From RGIG250 sp964540025 (GTDB taxonomy: Bacteria; Bacillota; Negativicutes; Selenomonadales; Selenomonadaceae): 60,319 bases of DNA. The stretch lies in the NCBI GenBank assembly GCA_964540025.1, contig CAZIKQ010000007.1:1-60319 (forward strand). Reading direction: 5' to 3'. This document shows, one piece after another, positions 27,875 to 36,752 of the stretch. The translations under genes and the position numbers were made by a program. Under the pieces are notes generated by a model. The model was not told the DNA's origin, made no database searches, and saw only the letters and a program-made list of their open reading frames with translations. Every line of letters begins with the position of its first letter. The first letter of the stretch is position 1.

Positions 27875-28819
27875 ATGAAAAAGAAATTTTACAAATACTG
27901 TGCAATGATGACTGCCAGTGCGGCTCTTATTGGCTTTCTATATACCGGACAGGCTAACGCCGCCGCTCCCAGAAAAGAAAAATTCTCTACCACCTGTCAG
28001 ATACTCCGGGACGCTGCCATAAGCACTGCCGCCGTAGACCATTGCAAGCTTCACGTTACCTTCAGCGCGGTGAACAATGATGACCGCGTTACCTGCAATG
28101 CCCACAACGTCATTGCGGCCTATGACAACGGCTCAAAAGCATTTATCGAAGGTATCATTGAGAAAAACACCATCGCAGCCGGAAAGGAAACAGCCGTCGC
28201 CATCCCCTACTACATACAGAGGGACGGCAACAGCTACACTGGCTTCATAAAGTCCGGGGAAAACTGGAGAGCGCTTCCCCTTCCGGTCCTCGATAACCTG
28301 GTTAAAGAAGGCTTCGGCCTGCAAGAATTTTTTCAGGATAACAGAACAGCTGAATGCCTCAATGAAACTGACAAAGGCCGCACCACGGTTTTCCGGGCCG
28401 ATCTGATTCCCATCACAAACCTGTTTTTCTCCCTCATTTCCGCCGCTAACCTGCTGCCTGCCCCTGATCTCGGCCCCGGCTATCAGACAAAAGAAAAACC
28501 CACGGAAGTCTTTGTCCGTCAAGATTATACAAAAGGTATCATATCTGACATCAATGTGGACGTAACCCAATTCATAACCGGCTACCTCAAGCAAAAACCG
28601 AAAGCCCTCACCGCTGATGAACAGCAGGCAGCTCTGCGGAAAATTCTGGAAAAAGCCTCCATGAACTTTCACATTTCCGTATACGGAACGGATAAGCCGG
28701 CCGAATTCCATGACATCTATGAATCCCTCTACACCGGCTTCGGTTTGGACATTCCTCAGGAGCTGCTCTCCGAAAAACAGCGAAAGGACAGAGAAAAAGG
28801 CGCCCCCGTTTTCCGCTGA
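27875..28819 (+). CDS. Exported protein of unknown function
   Basis: A 314-residue protein with a clear signal peptide (MKKKFYKYCAMMTASAALIG, cleavage probably after ANA at about 30). No lipobox Cys is seen at the cleavage site. The mature part has a beta-rich pattern and repeated Thr/Val stretches; a loose resemblance to LolA/LppX-type lipid-binding folds is possible but unproven. It stands alone, divergent from mfd and convergent with lysC, so context gives no clue. Confidence 0.75.
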   Translation: MKKKFYKYCAMMTASAALIGFLYTGQANAAAPRKEKFSTTCQILRDAAISTAAVDHCKLHVTFSAVNNDDRVTCNAHNVIAAYDNGSKAFIEGIIEKNTIAAGKETAVAIPYYIQRDGNSYTGFIKSGENWRALPLPVLDNLVKEGFGLQEFFQDNRTAECLNETDKGRTTVFRADLIPITNLFFSLISAANLLPAPDLGPGYQTKEKPTEVFVRQDYTKGIISDINVDVTQFITGYLKQKPKALTADEQQAALRKILEKASMNFHISVYGTDKPAEFHDIYESLYTGFGLDIPQELLSEKQRKDREKGAPVFR

Positions 28820-28867
28820 TAAATCGGCTAAGAAACATTTCTGATTCTTATCGAATAGATCCAACTC

Positions 28868-28897
28868 AAAAGCCCCGCAGATAACCTGCGGGGCATT
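28868..28897. terminator. Bidirectional terminator between convergent genes
   Basis: aaaagccccgcag-ataac-ctgcggggcatttt gives a 9-10-bp G/C stem with A and T flanks. It ends both the exported-protein gene and lysC. Confidence 0.85.
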
Positions 28898-28912
28898 TTG
28901 AATTTATCGTCA

Positions 28913-30229
28913 TCATTTAGTTACGAACTCATTGTAGATCGCCCTGATTGCCGGCTCGAAATCCTCATTCTTAATTCCCACAATGATATTCAGCTCCGAA
29001 GAGCCCTGATCGATCATCTTTATGTTGATGTCCGCCTTGGCCAGACTGCCGAAAAGCTTTCCCGCTGTACCACGGGCAGCCTTCATCCCCCGACCGACAA
29101 CTGCAACAAGCGCAAGCCCTGACTCAACTTCGACAGAATCAGGCGAAGTCAGCCGGTGAATTGCCGAAATTACCTGCTGCTCCTTCGCCATGAACTCGTC
29201 CCCATGAACCACCACGGTCATGGTATCAATGCCGGAGGGAACGTGCTCCACCGAAATATCATTTTCTTCAAAGGCCTGAAGCACCTTCCGGCAGAAGCCG
29301 ATTTCGGAATTCATCATCGCCTTGTAAACAAATACGGTGCAGAAATCCTTCTTACCCGCAATACCGGTAATGACATAATCCTGCTTCTGGGCAGTGCTCT
29401 CCACGATCCAGGTTCCCTCATCCGCCGGGGAATTTGTGTTTCGCAGATTGATGGGAATGCCGCACTGACGAACCGGGAAAATCGCATCCTCATGGAGTAC
29501 GGAAGCCCCCATATAGGAAAGCTCTCTCAATTCTCTATAGGTGATGAATTTGATTGGCTCAGGATCAGCGACGATTCGCGGATCGGTAACCAATACCCCT
29601 GATACATCCGTCCAATTTTCGTAAACGTCTACCCTCGCGGCCTGAGCAACGATAGAACCGGTAATATCAGAGCCGCCCCGGGAGAAGGTCTTGACCTTCC
29701 CGTTTTTTCCCAGACCATAGAATCCCGGAATGACCGCTCTCTCACACTCTGCCAGCCTGGCGGCCAAAGTCTTCTCTGTCTTATAGCTGTTCAGCTTTCC
29801 CTCATCGTTGAAGAAAATCGCTTCGGCCGGATCAATAAAAGCCACGCCAAGATAAGCCGCCATGATCTTACCGTTGAGATACTCGCCACGGGAGGCGGTA
29901 TAGTCCCTCTCCGGCTCAGTTTTCAGCCGGTTTACGATCTCCGCAAAATCCTTGTCCAAAGAAAAATCCTTCAGTTCAAGACCGGTAATTATCTCATCGT
30001 ATCGAGCTTTGATCGCCTCGATTTCCGCCGTTATATCCTTGCCCTCAGACGCTGTCTTGTACACATGAAGGAGCATATCCGTAACTTTCGTATCGGCAGA
30101 ATTTCTTTTGCCCGGAGCCGACGGAATCACATAGACTCTCGACTCATCGGCTCTTATTATCGCCCCGGCCTTCTTAAACTGCTCCGCGCTTGCCAGCGAG
30201 CTTCCGCCAAACTTTACTACCTTTTTCAT
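28913..30229 (-). CDS. lysC: Aspartate kinase
   Basis: A 438-residue enzyme that phosphorylates aspartate, the first step to lysine, threonine and methionine. The kinase start is VVKFGGSSLASAEQFKKAG, with FSRGGSDITGSIVAQA and the substrate region YENWTDVSGVLVTDPRIV. Two ACT domains occupy ~300-438 (GFCRKVLQAFEENDISVEHV and VVGRGMKAARGTAGKLFGSL), so allosteric control by amino acids is likely. A GGAGCAGA ribosome binding site precedes ATG 30229. I see no lysine riboswitch in the ~110-base leader. Confidence 0.95.
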   Translation of the reverse strand: MKKVVKFGGSSLASAEQFKKAGAIIRADESRVYVIPSAPGKRNSADTKVTDMLLHVYKTASEGKDITAEIEAIKARYDEIITGLELKDFSLDKDFAEIVNRLKTEPERDYTASRGEYLNGKIMAAYLGVAFIDPAEAIFFNDEGKLNSYKTEKTLAARLAECERAVIPGFYGLGKNGKVKTFSRGGSDITGSIVAQAARVDVYENWTDVSGVLVTDPRIVADPEPIKFITYRELRELSYMGASVLHEDAIFPVRQCGIPINLRNTNSPADEGTWIVESTAQKQDYVITGIAGKKDFCTVFVYKAMMNSEIGFCRKVLQAFEENDISVEHVPSGIDTMTVVVHGDEFMAKEQQVISAIHRLTSPDSVEVESGLALVAVVGRGMKAARGTAGKLFGSLAKADINIKMIDQGSSELNIIVGIKNEDFEPAIRAIYNEFVTK

Positions 30230-30341
30230 TGTCTGCTCCTTTCAAAATGACGCCTCGGAAAGCAAACCGCCCGCCGCCTGAACCCACGCGGCCTATATGT
30301 TACCTGTCCAGATGCTTTTCCTCCTTGCAAATACATAGCCT

Positions 30342-30370
30342 ACTATACTGAAATGTCCTGCAACTGTAAA
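30342..30370 (-). promoter_or_regulatory. Promoter of lysC
   Basis: TTTACA (30370-30365), a 17-base spacer and TATAGT (30347-30342) on the minus strand, about 110 bases upstream of the start codon. Confidence 0.7.
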
Positions 30371-30418
30371 GAAAAATTTCGCGTTTTCTATCCTTGGGTA
30401 CAGTATACATAAGGTTCG

Positions 30419-31408
30419 TCAAATTTCCGCGTCCATCATCCTCCGAAAATTACTCTCATACTCCCCAAGGCTCCGGCTCTTAATTATCTTTTTCAGCAGC
30501 CGGTCATTGCCCTCATACAGTCCCTGCCCAAGATGCCCCCATATTTCCTTCAGCTTGTAGAGTACCGGTATTTCGCCTGAGAAATTCTCTGTATATACCT
30601 CCTGAAGCCTTGACAAAAAGCCAAAAATTTCTTCTTTGGCCGCCCGGTATTTTTGCGAAGCTTCCGCCGCCGTCATATTTTTATCGATAACTGCCCTGAT
30701 TTTCCTGATGAGCGCCGGATCCCGCAGGACGCCCCGGCCCATCATCACCCCTGATATACTGCGACCCGGTTTCCTCTGAATAAGCTACATCAGGGCGAGA
30801 TAATCCTCCGCTCTGTTGATGTCCCCATTGTAGCAGACCGGCATCTTTGCCGACTCCAAAGCCTCAAGAAAAATTTCCCTATGGGGCTTCCCCTTATACA
30901 TTTCCTTTAACAGCCGGGGATGGATCGTCAGCTCCCTGATAGGAAAACGGTTATAAATCTCCACGAGCCGCAGAAATTCTTCCGTGCAGTTGATTCCGAT
31001 TCTGGTTTTTATGGAAATGTTCCCGTCACCGCCCTTGAACACGCCCTCCAAAAAGCTCTCCAGCTTCTTCAAATCCCCCAGAGCGCCTGCCCCCCTGCCT
31101 TTAGCGGTAACTGTTCCGGAAGGACACCCCAGGTTGATATTGATTTCCTCATAGCCAAACGCTCGCAGCTTCTCCTTAAAGAAGTTAAAATCCTCTGCTG
31201 AATTCGTCATAACCTGTGGAACCAGCCGGTATTCCCGATTATGCTCCGGCAAGACCTCGGCGATTTCCCTGTCACTTATCGCTCTCTTTGGGCAGGGCGT
31301 CAAAAAGGGAGTGTAGTACTTGTCTACTCCCGCTCCAAAATAATCATGGAACACGTTCCTGAACAAATACCCGGTAATACCCTCCATTGGGGCTAAATAC
31401 AGATTCAC
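30419..31408 (-). pseudogene. dus: tRNA-dihydrouridine synthase broken by an in-frame amber codon
   Basis: The two halves (31408-30788 and 30784-30419) lie in the same frame, separated by one TAG (30787-30785). Read through, the product has 329 residues, normal for DusB-like enzymes. These use FMN to reduce uridines in tRNA. The start is GTG 31408 behind AAAGGAG. FMN-barrel motifs are intact before the stop: LAPMEGITGYLFRN, the catalytic Cys in NLGCPSGTV, and KTRIGI. The phosphate-binding GVMMGRGVLRDPAL and the helical tRNA-binding domain follow the stop. A CAG-to-TAG change would explain it. Either a real pseudogene or a sequence error. Confidence 0.85.
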
Positions 31409-31464
31409 TTTGAACTCCTTTGAAAAAAGCCATGCCGACGCGGCATGGGCAACCTGAACAGAAA

Positions 31465-31505
31465 AAATTTTACATCCAAGATAGATTGTAAAATTTAGAC
31501 AAATA
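31465..31505 (+). repeat. Partial repeat copy with 10-bp hairpin
   Basis: aaattttaca and tgtaaaattt form a perfect 10-bp stem around a 12-base loop. The segment tagattgtaaaattt (31483 onward) matches the left end of the interspersed repeat at 31914. Confidence 0.6.
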
Positions 31506-31550
31506 TGATAAAATGCAAACAAATTTATCTTTTTTTAAGGAGGATTCTAT

Positions 31551-31910
31551 ATGGTTGGAAAATTAAACACTCTACTCATTTGCTGTTTATTCTGCCTTTT
31601 TGCTTCAACGGCTTCTGCTGAATCAAACTTCGCAATTTATACAACACAGAACTATTTCACCCAGCTACAACTGGATACCCGTGACGGACAGATTTGGCAA
31701 GTTCATACAGCTATAAAAAATGGTGAATTTAGAGGTAAAATACCTATAAACAGTATTCCTTTAACTGATTCTCCCGAGCCAGGAAGGTTCTTATTATCTC
31801 CTACCGGGAATATGTACAATTTCATTCTCCTCGACACTGTTGACGGAAGGACATGGCAAATTCAATGGTCCATGGATAAAGAAAACAGGGGTATTATCGG
31901 AAAAATTTAA
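31551..31910 (+). CDS. Small exported protein with two LDT-DGR-W repeats
   Basis: A 119-residue protein with a signal peptide (MVGKLNTLLICCLFCLFAST, cleavage after ASA at about 23). The mature ~96 residues contain the same motif twice: FTQLQLDTRDGQIWQVH and FILLDTVDGRTWQIQW, each then followed by a strand ending in G-x-I. Such LDTxxGxxW units occur in many small bacterial proteins of unknown role and look like beta blades. Base composition is clearly more A/T-rich than the neighbours. Hairpin repeats lie on both sides. Function unknown. Confidence 0.75.
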   Translation: MVGKLNTLLICCLFCLFASTASAESNFAIYTTQNYFTQLQLDTRDGQIWQVHTAIKNGEFRGKIPINSIPLTDSPEPGRFLLSPTGNMYNFILLDTVDGRTWQIQWSMDKENRGIIGKI

Positions 31911-31913
31911 TTG

Positions 31914-31990
31914 TAGATTGTAAAATGAAATTGAACAAATAAAAGACTCACGATGAATCTTTTATTTGTTCAATTTTATTTTACAATCTA
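31914..31990. repeat. 33-bp hairpin, best copy of the interspersed repeat
   Basis: Left arm 31914-31946 and right arm 31958-31990 are complementary over 33 positions with a single G-T wobble; the loop is 11 bases. The arm begins tagattgtaaaatgaaattg. It starts 3 bases after the stop of the small exported gene and ends 21 bases before sufU on the other strand, so it may also terminate both. Confidence 0.9.
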
Positions 31991-32011
31991 TCATCTCTTA
32001 AAAACTTAAAC

Positions 32012-32434
32012 CTATTTCAATGCTTCGTCAAGGGTATGCCAGCCCAAAGCAGCGCACTTTACTCTGGCGGGAAGATGGGATACGCTCTCCAGAGCCGCAG
32101 CATCCCCCAGCTCTTCCAGCTGCTCCTCATCGGTAACGTCGCCCTTTATCATACCGAGAAATAATTCAGAGAGCCGCTTGGCTTCATCCACCGGTTTCCC
32201 CTTGATAAGCCCAATCATCAGCGAGGCTGAGGCCTGGGATATAGCGCAGCCAACGCCGGTGAAGGAGGCGTCCTTCACCACGCCATCGGCAATCTCCAGC
32301 TCAATGGTAATCTCATCGCCACAAGAGGGGTTTCGTCCCTTTAGGGTAGCTGTCGGTGAAGCAAGATGATGTTTATGCTCACTGTTGCGGCTTTCCTCGG
32401 CTATAAGCTCTGTGTAGATATCATCAAGACCCAA
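32012..32434 (-). CDS. sufU: SufU, Fe-S assembly sulfur-relay protein
   Basis: A 140-residue zinc-containing IscU-like protein that accepts sulfur from SufS. The ligands appear as Cys in NPSCGDEITI (with Asp two residues on), Cys in GVGCAISQAS, and Cys in RVKCAALGW. The insert between the second and third Cys that marks SufU rather than IscU is present. Its start lies 11 bases inside the end of sufS, so translation is coupled. Confidence 0.93.
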   Translation of the reverse strand: MGLDDIYTELIAEESRNSEHKHHLASPTATLKGRNPSCGDEITIELEIADGVVKDASFTGVGCAISQASASLMIGLIKGKPVDEAKRLSELFLGMIKGDVTDEEQLEELGDAAALESVSHLPARVKCAALGWHTLDEALK

Positions 32435-33653
32435 GGCGCATTACCTCCCTGACTTTTTTAAGACCGGCAATAAAGCGGTCAACATCTTCTTTTGTGTTGT
32501 AGAAATAGAAACTGGCCCGACAGGTGGCGTTCTGCCCAAGGTAAATCATCAAGGGCTGGGCGCAGTGATGACCGGCCCGGACAGCTACACCTTCGGCATC
32601 AAGGATCGTCGATACGTCATGGGGATGAACGTCTCTCACATTGAAGGAAATGATCCCCGTCTTGTTGTCCAGCTGGGAGTCACAGCCGTAAAGCTCTATA
32701 TAATCCAGCTCCTTCAGCTGCGGCAGGGCGTATTCCAGCAGTTCTTTTTCTCTGGCTGCAATGTAGTCAAAGCCTACCCCTTCCAGATAGTCAAGGGCGG
32801 CAGTAAGACCGGCGGCGCCACCGACATTCTGCGTGCCCGCCTCAAACTTCGCCGGCAGCTCTGCATAGTCAGTATGCTGTTCGGCAACGTACTCTATCAT
32901 GTCACCGCCCATGAGGAAGGGGGGCATAGCCTCAAGAAGCTGCTCCCTGCCGTAAAGAACCCCGATGCCCATCGGTGAAAGGAGCTTATGTCCGGAGAAA
33001 GCCAGAAAATCGCAGTTCAGCTGCTGAACGTCCACCGCCATATGAGGAACGCTCTGAGCGCCATCCACGATTATAACCGCTCCAACCGCATGAGCTTTTT
33101 CGCCAATAGCCTTCACGTCATTGACGAGGCCCAGCACATTGGAGACCTGGGTAATGGCAACAATTTTTGTCTTTGGGGTGATTTTATCCTGAATATCCTG
33201 CTGGCAAAGATTGCCGTCCTTCTCCAGATAAATGTAATTCAGCTTCGCTCCGGTACGATCGGCTACCATTTGCCAGGGAACCAGATTGGAATGGTGCTCC
33301 GCAATGGAAATCAGAATTTCATCTCCCGGTTTAAGCGCAGAGAGGCCGTAGCTGTAAGCCAAAAGATTCAGGGACTCCGTAGCGTTCCTGGTGAAGATTA
33401 TTTCTCTTGAGCGCCGGGCGTTAATAAATTTTGCCACCCGCTCCCGGCAATTTTCGTATACATCGGTAGCCGTTACGGAAAGAGCGTAAGCTCCCCGATG
33501 GGGGTTGGCATTCTGTCGGCGGTAGTATTCGGCGACTGCCTCGATAACGCTCTCCGGCTTCTGGGTCGTCGCGCTATTGTCAAGATAGGCAATGGGCAGA
33601 CCGTTCATCTTTTCTGCCAGCAGAGGAAAATCGGCGCGGTATTTGTCTGACAT
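32424..33653 (-). CDS. sufS: Cysteine desulfurase SufS
   Basis: A 409-residue group II PLP enzyme that releases sulfur from cysteine as a persulfide. Visible are NSATTQKPESVI, the NPHRGAYALS segment, the PLP lysine in DFLAFSGHKLLSPMGIGVLY, and the mobile-loop Cys in VRAGHHCAQPLM. It passes sulfur to SufU, encoded next. It is 92 bases after sufD. Confidence 0.95.
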   Translation of the reverse strand: MSDKYRADFPLLAEKMNGLPIAYLDNSATTQKPESVIEAVAEYYRRQNANPHRGAYALSVTATDVYENCRERVAKFINARRSREIIFTRNATESLNLLAYSYGLSALKPGDEILISIAEHHSNLVPWQMVADRTGAKLNYIYLEKDGNLCQQDIQDKITPKTKIVAITQVSNVLGLVNDVKAIGEKAHAVGAVIIVDGAQSVPHMAVDVQQLNCDFLAFSGHKLLSPMGIGVLYGREQLLEAMPPFLMGGDMIEYVAEQHTDYAELPAKFEAGTQNVGGAAGLTAALDYLEGVGFDYIAAREKELLEYALPQLKELDYIELYGCDSQLDNKTGIISFNVRDVHPHDVSTILDAEGVAVRAGHHCAQPLMIYLGQNATCRASFYFYNTKEDVDRFIAGLKKVREVMRLGS

Positions 33654-33745
33654 AATAACCCCTTACTTTGTATAAGGCACAATCCTATGGCAAGTTATGC
33701 CTAAAATTTTCACAAAAATTAAATTATTACCTTTTCCCACAAGAT

Positions 33746-34594
33746 TTAGAGACATTTGACGACTTTTCTGTTTATAGCTGCCTGTATCTCGCTCTTCAGC
33801 TCCTCATTATCAATCAGGTTTACAACGGGAGCAAAGGTTGCCTCCAGGACAAGGTGCTTTGCCTCCTCCTCGTCGAGCCCGCGGCTCATCAGATAGAACA
33901 GTCTGTCCTCATCCATGCGGCCGATACTGGCGGCATGATGACCATCCACATCGTCTTCACTGGAAAGCATGAGAGGCACTGTCCGGTTGCGTACTCCCTC
34001 CGAAAGAAGAATAATCTCCTCTTTTTCGTTGCCAACGGAACCGGAGCAACCCTTCACAAAATCAAGGGTTCCACGGAAAATCTTGTCCGCATTGCCCCCC
34101 AATGCGCCGTAGACGTTCATGCTGCCAGCGGTGCGCTTTCCCAGCTGCCGGATGATGAAGTTCAGGTCGTATTTTTCCTGGTCGGCCGCAAAGTAGAGGG
34201 CATTGATTTCAGCTGAGCTGTCGTCGCCTACAAGCTCGATCTCAATGGAGCTGAGGTTTTTTCTGCCTCCCAAATAAATTACATTTACCTGAACGCTGCC
34301 GCCGGCATCAACTCGTATCTTCATCACTCCAGCCCACTCACCATCATCAGGAGCCAACACCACACTGGTAACCTTGTATCGGGAGTTCTCTCCTACTGCC
34401 ACCTGGCATATTTCCCGGTCGCTCTTACGGCATACATGCGACATGGATTCATTTTGCCCCGGTTTCACGTACATTCGGCCCTTGATTGGCGTGAGCATCA
34501 TAAGGCCGGTGCTTATTTCACCTTCATTTACCCCCAGCCAGCGCCAGGTGCGCATCGGTATCTCTGTGTAGACGATGCTTTTCTTTTTTTCCAT
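33746..34594 (-). CDS. sufD: SufD, Fe-S scaffold subunit
   Basis: A 282-residue beta-helix partner of SufB. The C-terminal half has the SufBD signature (LSSEDDVDGHHAASIGRMDE and then RLFYLMSRGLDEEEAKHLVL). It is much shorter than Bacillus SufD (~430), lacking most of the N-terminal helical domain; compact SufD versions occur in other anaerobic Firmicutes. It overlaps sufB at a TGATG junction. Confidence 0.92.
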   Translation of the reverse strand: MEKKKSIVYTEIPMRTWRWLGVNEGEISTGLMMLTPIKGRMYVKPGQNESMSHVCRKSDREICQVAVGENSRYKVTSVVLAPDDGEWAGVMKIRVDAGGSVQVNVIYLGGRKNLSSIEIELVGDDSSAEINALYFAADQEKYDLNFIIRQLGKRTAGSMNVYGALGGNADKIFRGTLDFVKGCSGSVGNEKEEIILLSEGVRNRTVPLMLSSEDDVDGHHAASIGRMDEDRLFYLMSRGLDEEEAKHLVLEATFAPVVNLIDNEELKSEIQAAINRKVVKCL

Positions 34595-36000
34595 CAGCCC
34601 ATCGTCCCTTCCAGTTCAATCGTAACGAGATTATTCATCTCTACTGCATATTCAAGGGGAAGTTCCTTGGCGATGGGTTCTACAAATCCCCGGACGATCA
34701 TCGCTCTTGCCTCTTCCTCGCCTATCCCCCGGCTCATCAGGTAGAACACCGCGTCATCACTGATACGGCCTATCTTTGCCTCGTGTCCGATATCGGCGGT
34801 GGCATTTTCTATATCCATTACCGGAAGCGTGTCAGAACGGGAATTATCATCCAGCATCAGGGATTCACAGTTCACCGAACACTTTACATTGTCCGCCTTT
34901 TTCGTGACCTTTACGGCACTGCGATAGGTAGCCTGACCACCAGCCTTTGATATGGTGCGGGTGTTTACGGTAGCAGAGGTGTTGGGGGCAGTACAGATAA
35001 CACTGCAGCCGGTATCAAGATTTTGTCCCCTGGCGGCAAAGGTCACCCCGGTAAACTCGCAGTGAGCACCGTCCCCGGCCAAAACACTGGTGGGATACAG
35101 CATGGAAATGTGGGAGCCAAAAGACCCGGATACCCACTCGATGATCCCGTCCTTCTCCACATAGGCCCGCTTTGTATTCAGGTTCATCATGTTCCGTGAC
35201 CAGTTTTCAATGGTGGAGTAACGGAGCCTGGCGCCTTCCTTCACAAAAAGCTCAACACAGCCGGCATGAAGGTTTGTCACATTATATTTAGGGGCAGAAC
35301 ATCCTTCGATAAAGTGGAGCTTCGCCCCTTTTTCCAAAATAATCAGGGTATGCTCAAACTGTCCTGCTCCGGGAGCATTGAGACGGAAATAAGACTGGAG
35401 GGGAATTTTCACATCAATTCCCGCCGGAACGTAGACAAAGGAGCCACCGGACCAGACTGCGCCATGGAGAGCCGCAAACTTGTGGTCCTTTGGCGGCACA
35501 AGCTTCATGAAGTATTCCTTCACGATATCCTCGTGTTCCCGAAGGGCCGTCTCCATATCGGTATAGACAACTCCCTGCCTGGTAAGGCTTTCCTGTACGC
35601 TGTGATAGACGACCTCAGAATCGTACTGAGCCCCTACACCGGCCAGAGAGGTCTTCTCTGCCTCCGGGATACCCAGCCGGTCAAAGGTGTCCTTTATGTC
35701 CTCGGGTACCTCCTCCCAGTTGCCAACCATCTTTGCATCAGGCTGAACATAGGTAACGATATTATCCATATCCAGCTCGGAAAGGTCAGGACCCCAGGCA
35801 GGCAGGGAAATTTGATTATAGACCTCAAGGGATTTCAAGCGAAACTCCATCATCCACTCAGGGTCGCGCTTCTTGGCGGAAATATCCCGGACGATTTCTT
35901 CAGTAAGTCCGGCCTGGCTTTTATAGAGAGCCCGGTCTTCATTCCTTATGTCATAGAGCGCGCGCTCAATGTCTTCAATGAAAGTTTTCTGTTTTGCCAT
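34594..36000 (-). CDS. sufB: SufB, Fe-S scaffold subunit
   Basis: A 468-residue scaffold on which clusters are built with SufC and SufD. Typical segments are DPEWMMEFRLKSLEVYNQ, FVYVPAGIDVKIPLQSYFRL, FIEGCSAPKY, WSRNMMNLNTKRA and SVNCESLMLDDNSRSDTLPV. I take ATG 36000 as the start rather than the GTG four codons upstream, which overlaps the sufC stop. Confidence 0.96.
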   Translation of the reverse strand: MAKQKTFIEDIERALYDIRNEDRALYKSQAGLTEEIVRDISAKKRDPEWMMEFRLKSLEVYNQISLPAWGPDLSELDMDNIVTYVQPDAKMVGNWEEVPEDIKDTFDRLGIPEAEKTSLAGVGAQYDSEVVYHSVQESLTRQGVVYTDMETALREHEDIVKEYFMKLVPPKDHKFAALHGAVWSGGSFVYVPAGIDVKIPLQSYFRLNAPGAGQFEHTLIILEKGAKLHFIEGCSAPKYNVTNLHAGCVELFVKEGARLRYSTIENWSRNMMNLNTKRAYVEKDGIIEWVSGSFGSHISMLYPTSVLAGDGAHCEFTGVTFAARGQNLDTGCSVICTAPNTSATVNTRTISKAGGQATYRSAVKVTKKADNVKCSVNCESLMLDDNSRSDTLPVMDIENATADIGHEAKIGRISDDAVFYLMSRGIGEEEARAMIVRGFVEPIAKELPLEYAVEMNNLVTIELEGTMG

Positions 36001-36008
36001 TTTCTGCC

Positions 36009-36752
36009 TCACTTCTCACCCAGCAGATGAGCAAAGCCAGAGCGGTTGATTTCATCAATCAGTTCAGCGCCGCCCTCCTGAATAATTCTCCCTTCCTTCA
36101 TGACATGGACTCTGTCCACCGCCAGGCGGTCAAGAATACGGGCATTATGGGTAATGATAAGGCAGGAATTTCCCTCATTGTGGAAGGCCGCCACACCTTT
36201 TGACACGATCTTAACCGCGTCTACGTCAAGACCGGAATCCGTTTCATCAAGGAGCGCCAGCTTTGGCTGAAGCATCATCAGCTGAAGGATCTCATTCCGT
36301 TTCTTCTCACCGCCGGAGAACCCTACGTTCAGGTAACGGCCGGCGTAGCTTTCATCTATTTCCAACTCCGCCATTGCTGCCTTGAGCTCCCTCTTGAAGG
36401 CAAGAATCTTTATTTTTTCACCGGTAATCGCCTGCTTTGCAGTACGAAGCATATTCTCAACGGTGATGCCGGGAATTTCCTCCGGTGTCTGGAAGGAAAG
36501 AAAGAGACCCTTCCGGGCTCTTTCAAAGGTTTTCATGTCCAGAAGATTCTCGCCCTCAAAGGTTATGCCGCCGCGGGTAACCTGATAGACGGGATGCCCC
36601 ATGAGAACATTCATCAGTGTCGACTTGCCGGAGCCGTTCGGCCCCAGTAAAACGTGGATCTCTCCCTTTCCGACGGTCAGGTTGAGCCCCTTTAATATTT
36701 CTTTTCCCTCCACGCTTGCATGGAGGTCTTTTACCGTCAACATATCTGCCAT
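36009..36752 (-). CDS. sufC: SufC, ABC-type ATPase of Fe-S assembly
   Basis: A 247-residue cytoplasmic ATPase that powers the SufBCD scaffold. Walker A LLGPNGSGKSTLMNVLMG, signature YLNVGFSGGEKKRNEIL, Walker B LALLDETDSGLDVD and the His switch ITHNARIL are all present; the SGGEKKR form is typical of SufC. First gene of the operon, preceded by GGGAGAG. Confidence 0.96.
   Translation of the reverse strand: MADMLTVKDLHASVEGKEILKGLNLTVGKGEIHVLLGPNGSGKSTLMNVLMGHPVYQVTRGGITFEGENLLDMKTFERARKGLFLSFQTPEEIPGITVENMLRTAKQAITGEKIKILAFKRELKAAMAELEIDESYAGRYLNVGFSGGEKKRNEILQLMMLQPKLALLDETDSGLDVDAVKIVSKGVAAFHNEGNSCLIITHNARILDRLAVDRVHVMKEGRIIQEGGAELIDEINRSGFAHLLGEK

Noticed and set aside
30230..30341. Possible lysine riboswitch in the lysC leader
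   Set aside because: The leader is only about 110 bases and shows neither the expected long conserved core nor a clear terminator.
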